A stretch of 49,704 bases of DNA, from NCBI GenBank assembly GCA_050260355.1, contig JBLNBZ010000038.1:1-49704 (forward strand), in the 5' to 3' direction. The notes beneath the pieces were generated by a model. The model was not told the DNA's origin, searched no databases, and saw nothing but the letters and a program-made list of their open reading frames with translations. Positions 1 through 8,798 of this stretch are shown in pieces. A program made the translations under genes and the position numbers. This DNA comes from CADEFX01 sp050260355. Lineage in GTDB: Bacteria; Pseudomonadota; Alphaproteobacteria; Rhizobiales; Hyphomicrobiaceae. Within the stretch, counting starts at the first letter, position 1. The number at the start of each line of letters is the position of its first letter.

Positions 1-1141
1 GCTTCACCTCCGGCGGCTTGCCGACATGGCGCACCGGCCATGCCGGCATCTTGAAGGTGCCTCTCTTGGGATGCTCGATGGTCTGCAGGATGCCGCGCTC
101 CTCGAAATTGGGGTCCTCGACAAGCTCCTTCGTGTCGAGCACCGCGCCGGCCGGGATGCCGGCCGCTCCGATCAGGTTCATTGCCTCGTGCTTCGTATGC
201 TTGCGCGTCCATGACGCCACGATCTCGTCGACCTCGGCCTCGCGCTGGGCGCGTGCCTGCTGCGTGTCGAAGCGCGGGTCGCCGATCAGGTCCTCGCGCC
301 CCACCACCTGCAGCAGCCGCTTCCAGTGCTCGGGATTGGCGCGGCTCGTATAGACGTAGACGTAGTCGTTGGGCCCACCGCCTTTGCACGGATAGATCCC
401 GCACGGCGGGTTGCCGCCTGAAATCGTCTGCGCGCCGGCGCGCATCATGGGGCCGCCCACGCGCGCCTGCGTCGCCAGCGCGACACGGATGTAATGCAGC
501 ATGGCATCCTGCATGGCCACCTGCAGGCGCTGCCCCTTGCCCGTGCGCTGCTTCTCGAACAGCGAGCCGAGGATGGAGATGGCGAGCAGCATGCCGGTTC
601 CGGTGTCGCCGAGCGTCGGCCCTGGCTTGATGGGAGGCCCGTTGCGCTCGCCCGAGATGCTCATGACGCCGCCGCAGGCCTGCGCGATCATGTCGAAGGC
701 CAGGTTGCTCTCGTAGGGGCTGCCCGCGCCAAAACCCTTCACCTGCGCGTAAATGATGCCGGGATTGACCTTGGAGACCACGTCATAGCCGAAGCCCAGG
801 CGCTCGATGGCGCCGGGCGCGAAGTTCTCCACCATGACATCGGCCTTGGCGGCGAGGTCGAGCAGCAGCTTCTTTCCTTCAGCCGACTTCAAGTCGATGG
901 TGATCGACTTCTTGTTGGCGTTGAAGATCAGGAAGTAGAAGGAATCCTTCTCCGGGCTGCCGTAGACGGAGGCGCGCCCTGGATCGCCAAGTCTCGGGTT
1001 CTCGACCTTCACGACCTCCGCCCCGAGCCAGGCGAGCGCCTCGGTGCACGACGGACCGGCTTCGAACTGCGAAAGGTCGAGGACACGCACGCCATTGAGA
1101 CAGCCAAGGGCCTTCGCGTTTGCCGCCACGGTTTCCTCCAT
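1..1141 (-). CDS. Class III (CaiB/BaiF family) CoA-transferase, 3' end beyond window
   Basis: Transfers CoA between an acyl-CoA and a free acid; the substrate cannot be told from sequence. Read on the minus strand from 1141 the protein begins MEETVAANAK, followed by the family opening GVRVLDLSQFEAGPSCTE and GAEVVKVENP. Later come a VENFAPGAIERLGFGY block and GPTLGDTGTGM, whose Asp matches the family's catalytic Asp. About 380 codons are visible and the C-terminus runs off the left edge. A GTG at 1129 is an alternative start and is better spaced from a GGAGG that otherwise falls inside the first codons. The gene is divergent from the flavin-dependent monooxygenase at 1308 with about 165 bases between. 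Family assignment is firm; specificity is unknown. Confidence 0.9.
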   Translation of the reverse strand, partial: MEETVAANAKALGCLNGVRVLDLSQFEAGPSCTEALAWLGAEVVKVENPRLGDPGRASVYGSPEKDSFYFLIFNANKKSITIDLKSAEGKKLLLDLAAKADVMVENFAPGAIERLGFGYDVVSKVNPGIIYAQVKGFGAGSPYESNLAFDMIAQACGGVMSISGERNGPPIKPGPTLGDTGTGMLLAISILGSLFEKQRTGKGQRLQVAMQDAMLHYIRVALATQARVGGPMMRAGAQTISGGNPPCGIYPCKGGGPNDYVYVYTSRANPEHWKRLLQVVGREDLIGDPRFDTQQARAQREAEVDEIVASWTRKHTKHEAMNLIGAAGIPAGAVLDTKELVEDPNFEERGILQTIEHPKRGTFKMPAWPVRHVGKPPEVK

Positions 1142-1307
1142 CAATGTTCTTGTGGCGCCGATGCTTTGTATTAGGATCGGCGCTCGTGCCTTGAACGACC
1201 GCACGTCCGTTGACGGTAGCCGTATCGCAGGGTCGTGCCAACAGCGCCGAATGATGGCGGCATATTGGCTCGGGCGTGAGCGTCAAACGTGAGAGTGGGA
1301 ACGGATC

Positions 1308-2375
1308 ATGCGCAAGCTGGAGTTCGGCTGGTTCCTTCCGACGCGCGGCGACACCGACGACTATGGGGATCCGATGAAGATCCCGGCATCGGCTGAGATG
1401 CTGGAGCGCGTTGCAATCGCCGCCGAGGCGGCTCGCTTCGAGTACATGCTGATACCGGTCGGGCACCAATGCTGGGATGCCTGGATGGCCGGCGCCGCCA
1501 TGATCGGGCGCACCAAGTCGATCCGCATGCTCGTGGCGGCCCGCCCGAGCTACATCAATCCCGTTCTTCTCGCCAAAATGATTGCCACCTGCGACCAGCT
1601 CTCGCGCGGCCGCATCTCTATCAATCTGATCGCGGGTCAGAGCGACCGGGAGAACCTGGCCGAGGGCGTCAAATGGGCCAAGGAGGAACGCTACGAGATC
1701 ATGGATGAGGAGGTCTCGATTCTGAAGCGCATGTGGACGGCAGATGGGCCTGTCGACTACGCGGGCAAGTTCTACACGCTCCAGGGAGCGGAGATCATGC
1801 CGCAGCCTTACCAGAAGCCGTACCCACGGTTCTACCTCGGTGGCGGCTCCGGCCAGGCCTGGGAGATCTCAGCCAAGCATGCGGACGTGCATCTCTTTTG
1901 GGGCGACAAGGTGGAGCAGATCGCCGAGAACATGCGCATTCTGCAAGGCATGGCGGCCAAGCACGGCCGCGAGCTGACGTTTGGGATGCGGCTGCAGATC
2001 GTGTGCCGCGAGAAGGAGGAGGACGCCTGGGCCGCGGCGCGCGCGCTGGTCGCCAACGTCAGCGAGGAGCGGCAACGCTACATCAGGACGCATTATGCGT
2101 CCTCCGCCGCCAATCGCCGCGTGCAGGAGCTGGCGCAGGAAAGCGAGCTCATCGGCCCCAATCTGTGGACTGGGTTGTCAAAGGGGCGCCACGGCGCGGG
2201 CATCGCCGCGGTCGGAAATCCGCAGCAGTGCGCGGACACGCTGCAGCGGTTCATCGACATCGGCTGCCACTCGTTCTGCCTGTCGGGTTACCTGCATGAT
2301 GCCGAGTGCGAGCGCTTCGACCGGATGGTGCGCCCGATACTGGCGGAGCGGAACCCTGGGAGAATGATCGCGTAG
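1308..2375 (+). CDS. LLM-class (luciferase-like/SsuD-like) FMN-dependent monooxygenase
   Basis: This 355-residue protein belongs to the bacterial luciferase-like TIM-barrel family, which uses reduced flavin and O2. It opens with LEFGWFLPTRGD, has the GRISINLIAGQSDREN block typical of SsuD-like monooxygenases at about residues 105-120, then YEIMDEEVSILKRMW and YPRFYLGGGSGQAWE. The length matches SsuD (about 360-380). The ATG at 1308 follows a GAGAGTGGGAACGGATC stretch, giving a usable but not ideal ribosome site. It is divergent from the CoA-transferase to its left, so the two may share a control region. No sulfonate transporter or flavin reductase gene is nearby, so an alkanesulfonate substrate is not supported. 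An inverted repeat, GGCCGGA...TCCGGCC, lies just downstream at 2387-2421 without a T-run. Confidence 0.88.
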   Translation: MRKLEFGWFLPTRGDTDDYGDPMKIPASAEMLERVAIAAEAARFEYMLIPVGHQCWDAWMAGAAMIGRTKSIRMLVAARPSYINPVLLAKMIATCDQLSRGRISINLIAGQSDRENLAEGVKWAKEERYEIMDEEVSILKRMWTADGPVDYAGKFYTLQGAEIMPQPYQKPYPRFYLGGGSGQAWEISAKHADVHLFWGDKVEQIAENMRILQGMAAKHGRELTFGMRLQIVCREKEEDAWAAARALVANVSEERQRYIRTHYASSAANRRVQELAQESELIGPNLWTGLSKGRHGAGIAAVGNPQQCADTLQRFIDIGCHSFCLSGYLHDAECERFDRMVRPILAERNPGRMIA

Positions 2376-2489
2376 GTTGCTGCTTTGGCCGGAGCTGACG
2401 CGCTGGCGGCGCCATCCGGCCGACGCTCGGCGTGAGCCGCTGACCGCCGCGGAAGCCGTGAAATGGCCCCCGTTCGTGCCTTAGGGCAA

Positions 2490-2564
2490 TGGCTGGGGCG
2501 CCAGGATTCGAACCTGGGAATGGCGGAATCAAAATCCGCTGCCTTACCGCTTGGCTACGCCCCA
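2490..2564 (-). tRNA. tRNA-Gln (anticodon TTG)
   Basis: Read on the minus strand from 2564, a seven-base acceptor arm TGGGGCG pairs with CGCCCCA near the 3' end, followed by discriminator G and an encoded CCA (2492-2490). The D arm carries AGCGGTAAGGC, the anticodon stem GCGGA/TCCGC encloses the loop TTTTGAT with anticodon TTG, and the T arm contains GGTTCGAATCC. At 75 bases with CCA it is a complete glutamine tRNA. Confidence 0.97.
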
Positions 2565-2818
2565 ATCGCGAGCGCCCCCTCTAGCCGTGTTTTCGCGGTT
2601 TTTCAAGGTAAGCCGACGGCGGCCCGGCCAAGTACTATCTTCGACGTCGGGCCGGTTCACCCAGCGGGGCGCTCAGCGCTCGAAGGCGGCTCAAGTGCCG
2701 ATTTTGAGCCGATCTGCCGTCCCATCGAGGAACAGCGCGCTGACTGAGGGGTTTGCATCCGGCGCTGTTGAAGGCGGAAGCCTCGCACGCCCGCCGATTT
2801 CTTACAGGGAGGGCCAAA

Positions 2819-3343
2819 ATGTCGATGCCTTGCAGGTCCGAGCGCGGTCAGCTCAGCCACGAGGAGTTCGAAACCATCCGCGTCACGCACCATCCGGCGA
2901 TCTACGATCTCGACGCGACGAATCTGCGCACGCTAAAGCTGCGCTTGCGCGAGCAGCGCGACAAGGCGCGCGCTCTGGCGAGGCAGAAGCAGCGGGAAAT
3001 GAGGGGAAAGGCCGAGCCGCGCGGACGGAGCTTTCCGGGCACCGCCGAGCAGCCGTTGAAGCGCAAGCAGATCTTTGCCGCCGCTCTCAAGCGCATCAAC
3101 AAGGAGCTCGATCGCTTGCGCAAGCTCGAGGCGCGCACCACCCACATCGAGGCTGCCCGCGCCGCGCTCGCCCAGCACAGAGCCGCGCTGTTCGTGCACC
3201 GACCTGCAGTGGCGGACACACCTCACGCTGGTATGCAGCCTCAGCGCAACCCTCGCCGGCGTACCCGAGTTCCGCGCAGCAAGATTGGCAGCGTTTCTCA
3301 GGCAACCAAGGTCGCTCAGGCCATCCGCGACTCGAGAAGATAA
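2819..3343 (+). CDS. Conserved basic hypothetical protein, predicted helical
   Basis: A 174-residue protein that starts MSMPCRSERGQLSHEEFE. The ATG at 2819 is preceded by AGGGAGG with a six-base spacer, so it was preferred over upstream in-frame codons. Much of the chain is rich in Arg, Lys, Ala and Leu (TLKLRLREQRDKARALARQK, then LKRKQIFAAALKRINKEL) and should form long amphipathic helices or a coiled coil. No catalytic motif or membrane segment is visible. I recall similar proteins annotated as hypothetical in rhizobia, but I cannot name a domain. It stands alone between the tRNA and the zinc-ribbon-like gene, and its basic tail (RRRTRVPRSK) would suit nucleic-acid or ribosome contact, which is speculation. 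Confidence 0.65.
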   Translation: MSMPCRSERGQLSHEEFETIRVTHHPAIYDLDATNLRTLKLRLREQRDKARALARQKQREMRGKAEPRGRSFPGTAEQPLKRKQIFAAALKRINKELDRLRKLEARTTHIEAARAALAQHRAALFVHRPAVADTPHAGMQPQRNPRRRTRVPRSKIGSVSQATKVAQAIRDSRR

Positions 3344-3506
3344 CGAGGTATGGGCTGGAAACCAGGGCCGGTATTGGATCTTCCCGGCGTAGTGGAGGAT
3401 CGTTTCGGGGCGCCTCCTCGCCTGCAGCTTCCCCGAAATTGTCCCGGCCTGGCAGGGTCGAATGACGAGCCCGCAACGTGCAGCTGCCGCAAGCCGGCTG
3501 CGGTTG

Positions 3507-3707
3507 TCAGAGGATCCGCCTCGGCCTCTGGGCAGCGATGTCGTGCAAACCAAGCTGCCCTTCTGCCATCCACCAGCGGTGCATCTCTCCGCACTCGGGG
3601 CACCGTACTTCTACCTTTTTGCTGAGCATCGATGCGAAGCTCTGTTCGTCAGTCAAGATACCGGAGCTCACATCGTGCCCGTTGTTTGGGCACTTGAACA
3701 CGACCAT
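3507..3707 (-). CDS. Small zinc-ribbon-like hypothetical protein
   Basis: A 66-residue protein if started at the ATG at 3707 (MVVFKCPNNGHDVSSGI). An in-frame TTG at 3755 would add 16 residues without recognisable content. Two Cys groups, KCPNNGH near the N-terminus and RCPECGEMHRWW near residue 40, look like a split zinc ribbon. The arrangement CPxxGHDVSTGI...CPxCGxxHRWW recurs in small hypothetical proteins of Rhizobiales, which is from memory. No ribosome-binding site is obvious before 3707. Neighbours offer no functional hint. It is coded on the strand opposite to the flanking genes. Confidence 0.6.
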   Translation of the reverse strand: MVVFKCPNNGHDVSSGILTDEQSFASMLSKKVEVRCPECGEMHRWWMAEGQLGLHDIAAQRPRRIL

Positions 3708-4414
3708 CGTAGACACGGGACATCTCCGTACGCTACTCGAACCTAACTCCACCAATCAGGCCGCTGATCAAAGCCGCCTGCGTCCAGTGCATCACGCTCC
3801 GAGGCTCCAGCCGGCCGCAGCGCGCGCCTTTTGTCCGGCCATCGCGTTGATATCCGGCATGGGCCCGGGGTATGCCGGCGATCAACCGACGCTTTTCTTG
3901 CACACAGAAAGGAAAGAACCCCCGTAGGCATGATGGACCTCTCACGCCATCAAGACTGGATCACCAGGAACCGAGGGCCAATCGGTGATTACCCTGAAAT
4001 CGTCCAAGGCAAGCGGGGGCGCCCTGCTCTTGTTGCTCGATCTCTCATCATGCAGTGTGTTTGGCAGAGCCGGTGCTCGCCCGCGCCGCCGGCATGCGGG
4101 ATCGCTTCCAAGTACCACGAAAGCACGCATCTCTTGCCATATCCGCTTCGGCAACGCTGAGCGATATCGGTGCGCTTCGGTGTCAGCGTCGACGCGCTCT
4201 TGGATCACTGGTCTCGCACTCTGACGCGAGCAGTCGGCCAGCCTGTCATAAATCCTTCACGAGCAGCCAAATTAACGCTGCAGCGTGAACCTTGCTCGCT
4301 CTCCGATGCGCGACGGCTAGCCTTGTGCGTCAGTATTGGCTATCACCTATGGGCACACTGGGGAGAGGGAGTAGTGTGGTCTCCGCATCTTCACGTCCAG
4401 GGCTGCGTGGCCCA
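3708..4414. other. Intergenic stretch without a supported gene
   Basis: About 700 bases between the zinc-ribbon-like gene and the NarL-type regulator. Open frames here are short, lack ribosome sites and show no family-like residues on either strand. No TTGAY-N4-RTCAA box, tRNA or strong terminator hairpin was found. The right-hand part must hold the promoter of the response regulator, but no clear -35/-10 pair can be picked out. Confidence 0.5.
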
Positions 4415-5047
4415 ATGACCCGCATCCTGATCGCAGACGACCACGAGGTCGTGCGGTCAGGCACGCGCAGCATTCTCGAGGACCATGCTGGTTGGAGCGT
4501 CGTTGCCGAGGCAGCGGACGGAAAACAAGCCGTCGACAAAGCCGTCATCGAAAAGCCGGACATTGCAATTCTGGATTACTCGCTGCCGCTCATCAATGGA
4601 CTCGAGGCGACGCGGCAAATTCATTTGCGAGTGCCGAGCGTCGAGATTCTGATCTTCACCGTGCACGACAACGAGACTCTGATGTGGGATCTGCTGCAAG
4701 CGGGAGCGCGGGGATATTTGCTCAAATCAGATGCCGGTCAGCATTTGATCACTGCTGTCGAGACGCTGGCAAGACATCGGCCCTACCTTACTGCGAAAGC
4801 ATCGAAGGCCTTGCTGGAAGCGTTCCTGTCCAAATCTCGAAAAGTTGACCAAGTCCTGACCGCGCGGGAAAGAGCGGTTGTGCAGCTGGTAGCCGAGGGT
4901 TACACGAGCAAGGAAATCGCAAACATTCTCAACATAAGCTTCAAGACGGTCGAGACGCATCGAGCCACCATCATGCGCAAGTTGGATTTGAGCTCGTCGG
5001 CCGCTTTGGTCCGCTATGCCGTGCGCAACAGGATCGTCGAAATGTAG
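4415..5047 (+). CDS. NarL/FixJ-family response regulator with LuxR-type HTH
   Basis: A 210-residue transcription regulator with an N-terminal receiver and a C-terminal LuxR-type DNA-binding domain. The receiver has the acidic pair D8/D9, the phosphoacceptor D54 (AILDYSLP), T82 and K104 (GYLLKSD), so it looks fully competent for phosphorylation. The HTH runs from about 148 (LTARERAVVQLVAEG) through SKEIANILNISFKTVETHR. The ATG at 4415 gives the usual family length; upstream in-frame starts would add about 40 residues of unconserved sequence. No strong ribosome site precedes it. It is convergent with a MASE1 sensor kinase that ends 39 bases away. That gene would be the natural partner, yet it lacks the phosphoacceptor His, so another kinase may phosphorylate this regulator. 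Confidence 0.9.
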   Translation: MTRILIADDHEVVRSGTRSILEDHAGWSVVAEAADGKQAVDKAVIEKPDIAILDYSLPLINGLEATRQIHLRVPSVEILIFTVHDNETLMWDLLQAGARGYLLKSDAGQHLITAVETLARHRPYLTAKASKALLEAFLSKSRKVDQVLTARERAVVQLVAEGYTSKEIANILNISFKTVETHRATIMRKLDLSSSAALVRYAVRNRIVEM

Positions 5048-5061
5048 CGGATTCGAAGTCG

Positions 5062-5086
5062 AATGCCGCGGAGCCTGCTCGGCATT
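5062..5086. terminator. Hairpin between convergent regulator and kinase genes
   Basis: The arms AATGCCG (5062-5068) and CGGCATT (5080-5086) form a seven-base stem with an 11-base loop. They fill the gap between the stop of the response regulator and the stop of the convergent kinase. No U-run follows on either strand, so a role as shared terminator is only possible. Confidence 0.35.
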
Positions 5087-6715
5087 TCAACAATTCACGG
5101 CGCGGGCCTGTGAGAAGCTAACGATGGCGCTGACGGTCGTAGCCCCTGGTTTTGACTCGATTTCCAATCTCCCGCCAACACGGTTCAACCGTTCCCTAGC
5201 GCTCTCCAAGCCGATGGCATCGTCCATTATGGTGGGTAGGATTTTGCGCAAGACGCCCGGCATGTGACGCCACCCCAGGCTGCCGGAACCATTGTCTTCA
5301 ACCGTTAGCGCAATCGTCCTCTCCTCTCCTGTCTCTGAGACTGAAGCGGAGATCTTGGCGAAGGTGCTCCGCGAATGCTGGCTGACATTCGCCAGCGCCT
5401 CTTGAACCAGCCGGAACAGCGCGACTTCGATGTCCTGCGGCATACGGCCAAGTCCAGAAGCGATGTCGAGAACGATTTGGATACCTGTTCGCTGGACGAA
5501 GCCCTGCACGAACGATCGAAGAGCCGCCTCCAGACCGGCTTCCTCGAGCAGAGGGGGGTGAAGAACCTGCGCTGCGGCCCGCAATTCACCGATAGACGTT
5601 CGCAGATTCCCCTCGAGCTCCCCGATGGCCGATGCGCGCCGCGTCGGGGTCATCTCGTTCAAGCGACTTGCTAGCAGGCTGGCCGCAGCGAGCCGTTGGC
5701 AGGCGCCATCTTGCAGCTCCAATGCCGTGCGCCTTCGTTCCGCGTCGAGCAAAGCCAAGGCTCCTCGCGCCAAATCACCGGATTTTCGTTCGGCACGGCG
5801 CATCCCTTCGACCGAGGCCCCGAGCAGTAGCACTGGGACCGACAACCCCATCAAGAACAATTGCAGCGCGAGCGCGTTGGACTCTGGATCAGTGCCCGAG
5901 AAGAGCGTCTGATCGCGCAGCGCAGCACCAACCGAAAGCACCGTCACCACCAGGATGGCGCCACTTGCTCCAGCCATGCCGAAACGAACAGCCGCCCAGA
6001 TCACAAATGGCAGCGGCGCGTACAAGAGCGCAAGCAGAAATGCGCTATCGACCGATGCGGTGAAGGCAATAATGCAGGCCGCGGCCAAGCCTGATACAAG
6101 CAGAACCGCCTCTGCGGGCGCCCTACGTGTTGTCCAGTCGTGGGCGCCGCTGACGCGAGCGACGAATGCGAGCGCAATAGGGCCCAGTGTCAGCTGACCA
6201 AGTGCGTTCGCTACAAACCACTGCGCCCAGAAGGTCCAGTAATCACCCAGAGCCCCGTCACCGAGGATGCGGACCAAGGCTCCGCCGAGCGCCGCAATGG
6301 CGGGATTGATGCACGCAGTGCTCACAACATAGAGGATAGCGTGCTGGAAGGTTGCGAGGCCGGGCGGGCTTATCAGGAGATATCGCGTGGTCAGTGCGTT
6401 GAGCACGGCAATCAAACAATTGGTGGCGAATGCCACGATCAATTGAGCCGGACCCATTCCGACTTGCAGCTCCGCAAGCACGTGCGCGGGAAAGGCTGCA
6501 GCGATAAAGATCCACCACTGGCGAGAGGGCACAAGCAGAAGCGCGCAAAACAGCACGACGTTGGGGGGCCAGAAGGGTGCAAAGATTCGGTCGGAAAGCG
6601 TGCCAACAGCAAAGGCGGCTTCGGCAGCTACGAAGTATGCGAGGCCCGCCACCAGGGGCCATTGGATAGGCGCGGCCCAGCGGCGCATACCACTCCACCT
6701 CGCGTTGCCGAACAT
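5087..6715 (-). CDS. MASE1 membrane sensor kinase-like protein with Gln at the phosphoacceptor site
   Basis: The N-terminal half is a MASE1-type membrane domain of about eight helices (WPLVAGLAYFVAAEAAFAVG, FAPFWPPNVVLFCALLLVP and onward to LFLMGLSVPVLLLGASVEG). The C-terminal half is a HisKA_3/HATPase module of the NarX/UhpB kind. In the H-box the sequence is RRTALELQDGACQRLA. The residue that should be the phosphorylated His (E-L-H-D-G in the family) is Gln335, codon CAA at 5713-5711. The ATP-binding half keeps the N-box (VQEALANVSQHS), a DNGSG G1 box and GLESARERLNRVGG, so nucleotide binding looks possible. The ATG at 6715 was taken as the start; a GTG at 6781 would add 22 residues. It is convergent with the NarL-type regulator. 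Confidence 0.85.
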   Translation of the reverse strand: MFGNARWSGMRRWAAPIQWPLVAGLAYFVAAEAAFAVGTLSDRIFAPFWPPNVVLFCALLLVPSRQWWIFIAAAFPAHVLAELQVGMGPAQLIVAFATNCLIAVLNALTTRYLLISPPGLATFQHAILYVVSTACINPAIAALGGALVRILGDGALGDYWTFWAQWFVANALGQLTLGPIALAFVARVSGAHDWTTRRAPAEAVLLVSGLAAACIIAFTASVDSAFLLALLYAPLPFVIWAAVRFGMAGASGAILVVTVLSVGAALRDQTLFSGTDPESNALALQLFLMGLSVPVLLLGASVEGMRRAERKSGDLARGALALLDAERRRTALELQDGACQRLAAASLLASRLNEMTPTRRASAIGELEGNLRTSIGELRAAAQVLHPPLLEEAGLEAALRSFVQGFVQRTGIQIVLDIASGLGRMPQDIEVALFRLVQEALANVSQHSRSTFAKISASVSETGEERTIALTVEDNGSGSLGWRHMPGVLRKILPTIMDDAIGLESARERLNRVGGRLEIESKPGATTVSAIVSFSQARAVNC

Positions 6716-6994
6716 TGCAGCATCGTCCCCCGTGGGCGTGCGGGACTGTGCCACGGTAAGGCTGCGCGCGCAAACCCCCACTCTCGCAGAACAGCGCGGT
6801 TATGGTGCATGCTCTTTAATGACCGCGCTGCGCCATGTGGCATCGCGTTTGAAGCGCAAGTAGTTAACCCAATCGGAAATGAGGGTATTTGCTGATTACC
6901 TCGATCGCACCTGCACGCAACATTACGCGCCAAGTTCCTCAAATGTGCATGCGGGCGCTGGCCCAAAGCATGTGCGGCAAAGGCGTGTCGTTCC

Positions 6995-7264
6995 ATGTCA
7001 AGGGCCGGAATGGCTCCCGTCGCGACGTCGAGCGGGCAAGCACCCAGCAATGGGTGGCTGGTTGAAGTCTTGGTCGGCGGTTTGCATGTCACGACTCCGA
7101 AACAGCTGTTGTTTGCGGCAGCGGTCGAGGATGCTGAGAGCGCAGTTCAGGCTGTGCGGTCTCACATAGGCGGCCTCCACTGCACGCTCGAGGCCAAATG
7201 CCGCCTCGCGCCGCGGGCTCTTGCCCAACTCGGGGTGACAGCAGGAACGGTTGCAGCGCTTTGA
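6995..7264 (+). CDS. Possible small hypothetical protein
   Basis: An 89-residue frame whose second half (GGLHVTTPKQLLFAAAVEDA, then AESAVQAVRSHIGGLHCTLE and APRALAQLGVTAGTVAAL) has the composition and alternation of a real small alpha/beta protein. It resembles short rhizobial hypothetical proteins I recall, with an A-V-x-D-A-E-x-A-V-x-A-V-R core and a final LxPGxVxxL-like tail. The ATG at 6995 and one at 7010 are both possible, and neither has a convincing ribosome site. It sits alone in the 6716-7370 interval between two minus-strand genes. It may be real but could still be a chance GC-rich frame. Confidence 0.4.
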   Translation: MSRAGMAPVATSSGQAPSNGWLVEVLVGGLHVTTPKQLLFAAAVEDAESAVQAVRSHIGGLHCTLEAKCRLAPRALAQLGVTAGTVAAL

Positions 7265-7370
7265 GCGAGCCATTGCCCGCGACTAGATGTGGGCAAAGAA
7301 AGAATGAGGGAGCTCGTGATGAGGATGCGTCGAGGCGGCCTCCGAGCTCATGCCGGCACGGGCCGCAATC

Positions 7371-8543
7371 TCATTTGAACAAGGACGACAGAGAAAAGGA
7401 CGAGACCCTGACTATCGGGGCCGCTTCGGCTATCTGTGGATAGGGCTCGTCGATGTATACGTTGACGCCCGTGGCCCGCCCTTCTTTGATCAGCGATGAG
7501 ACATAGGCCCATCCGTTAGGCCCCAGTCCAAGGCAGGCTTCAGACATTTCGCCCTTCAAACGCACATGAATCGCAATATTGCCGCGCGCCAGGATAGCGG
7601 CGATCTGCTCCGGGCTGAATCTTTCCCTGTACCATAGTTTCGTCAGGTAGATGCCGGCAACCATGCGCTTGCTTGTCGGCCCCCAGCTCACCCTTTGATC
7701 CTTCTCGGAAGCGAAGGAATATTCTCCGGGGGGCAAGGGGCCAACGGCCCTTGCAGCCAGGCAGTCAGGATCAGGATTGTTTCTGCATACTTCTCTGCCA
7801 GAGATCGCCCACGCGATCGTTTTGCCGTCTTCCTTCGGGTCGTCGGCAACAACAAAGAGGCGGCCAGTCCTTATCGCATATCCAAGGCGAAAGCTTTTCA
7901 GCGAATCCGGCACAGTGCGAACGACATCATCGAAGGGGTTGCAGATTTCGCCGCCTGTCAGCTTTCTCTGATATCCTTTGTGCTGAATCGTGACGTAGTC
8001 GACGCCCGGATCACAATCCCATTGCGGCAGCACCTTCTTGTCGGCAAGGGGTAATGCAGGCGCTTGCTGGATCTTGGGCAAGGCCGCGACAACCATCGGC
8101 TTCTTTGCGACGTGTGGCTCGACGACGACGGACCAGGGAGCGTCCTTGGAAGCACTTTTGATCTGTTTGCATTTCTCAGACAGCTCAGGAGGGCGAATCT
8201 GCTTTACGGCAAGCTGTCTCGCGAGGGAGCTGCTGGCTCCCTGCTCTATGTAGGCTTGTATGAGAGCCTGCTGAACCTCGAGCTGCTCCTGCGAGAGGTC
8301 GAATATGCAGTCGGCTTCATAGATCCGATCTCCGACCTGCCCGAAAAAGTCGGCAACGTCTCCGGCGGCCGTTGCCGACTCCGCAGCGGTTGCTTTGGAC
8401 TCCTGCGCAAGACTGTGACCTGCAGACAGCAGGGCAAGCACCGCCACCGACGCGAACAGTGACGTTCTGAACCTGCTTCTGACCAACTTTTTTGAGATAC
8501 CCCAGAGGGCCTGCGAGCCCCGTCGGAGAGTACTCGACGTCAT
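7371..8543 (-). CDS. Exported hypothetical protein with a C-terminal His...Ser-x-x-Cys (SEAC) segment
   Basis: A 390-residue secreted or periplasmic protein. The N-terminus has a basic stretch (KKLVRSRFR), a hydrophobic core (TSLFASVAVLALLSAG) and a likely cleavage after HSLA. The middle is unrecognised and contains several Cys (ADCIFDL, EKCKQIK, QWDCDPG, EICNPFDD, EVCRNNPDPDC) that could form disulfides. The last 110 residues read GPLPPGEYSF, then IAIHVRLKG and MSEACLGLGPNGW. H326 and C337 are spaced as in DUF2778/L,D-transpeptidase-like folds, where His and Cys are catalytic. That similarity is motif-level only. The ATG at 8543 follows AGGATTG; a TTG one codon upstream is also in frame. No neighbour suggests a pathway. 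Confidence 0.6.
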   Translation of the reverse strand: MTSSTLRRGSQALWGISKKLVRSRFRTSLFASVAVLALLSAGHSLAQESKATAAESATAAGDVADFFGQVGDRIYEADCIFDLSQEQLEVQQALIQAYIEQGASSSLARQLAVKQIRPPELSEKCKQIKSASKDAPWSVVVEPHVAKKPMVVAALPKIQQAPALPLADKKVLPQWDCDPGVDYVTIQHKGYQRKLTGGEICNPFDDVVRTVPDSLKSFRLGYAIRTGRLFVVADDPKEDGKTIAWAISGREVCRNNPDPDCLAARAVGPLPPGEYSFASEKDQRVSWGPTSKRMVAGIYLTKLWYRERFSPEQIAAILARGNIAIHVRLKGEMSEACLGLGPNGWAYVSSLIKEGRATGVNVYIDEPYPQIAEAAPIVRVSSFSLSSLFK

Positions 8544-8798
8544 CAATCCTATCCTCGAGGGGCGTCTATGCCCGGAATCTCGCGGTATCAGCGTGGTGCT
8601 CCATTGGGCCTCATGCGGTCCGTAAGCGCGACGCCGATACTCAGTGATTTGAGCGGAAAAATTGGGGCAAGCTTCGCATTTCTTTGTGGGATAATCTCAT
8701 GCATACCCCCAAGGTGCAGCTCGTCCATCATGGGAGGTGTTGTTCGGTCAGCGAACGAAGCACGAATGCGGCCGAATAACGCCATAGCACGGCTTCGG

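Noticed and set aside
2387..2421. Inverted repeat GGCCGGA...TCCGGCC after the flavin monooxygenase as a terminator
   Set aside because: The stem is seven bases with a 21-base loop and no T-run follows, so it is not counted as a terminator.
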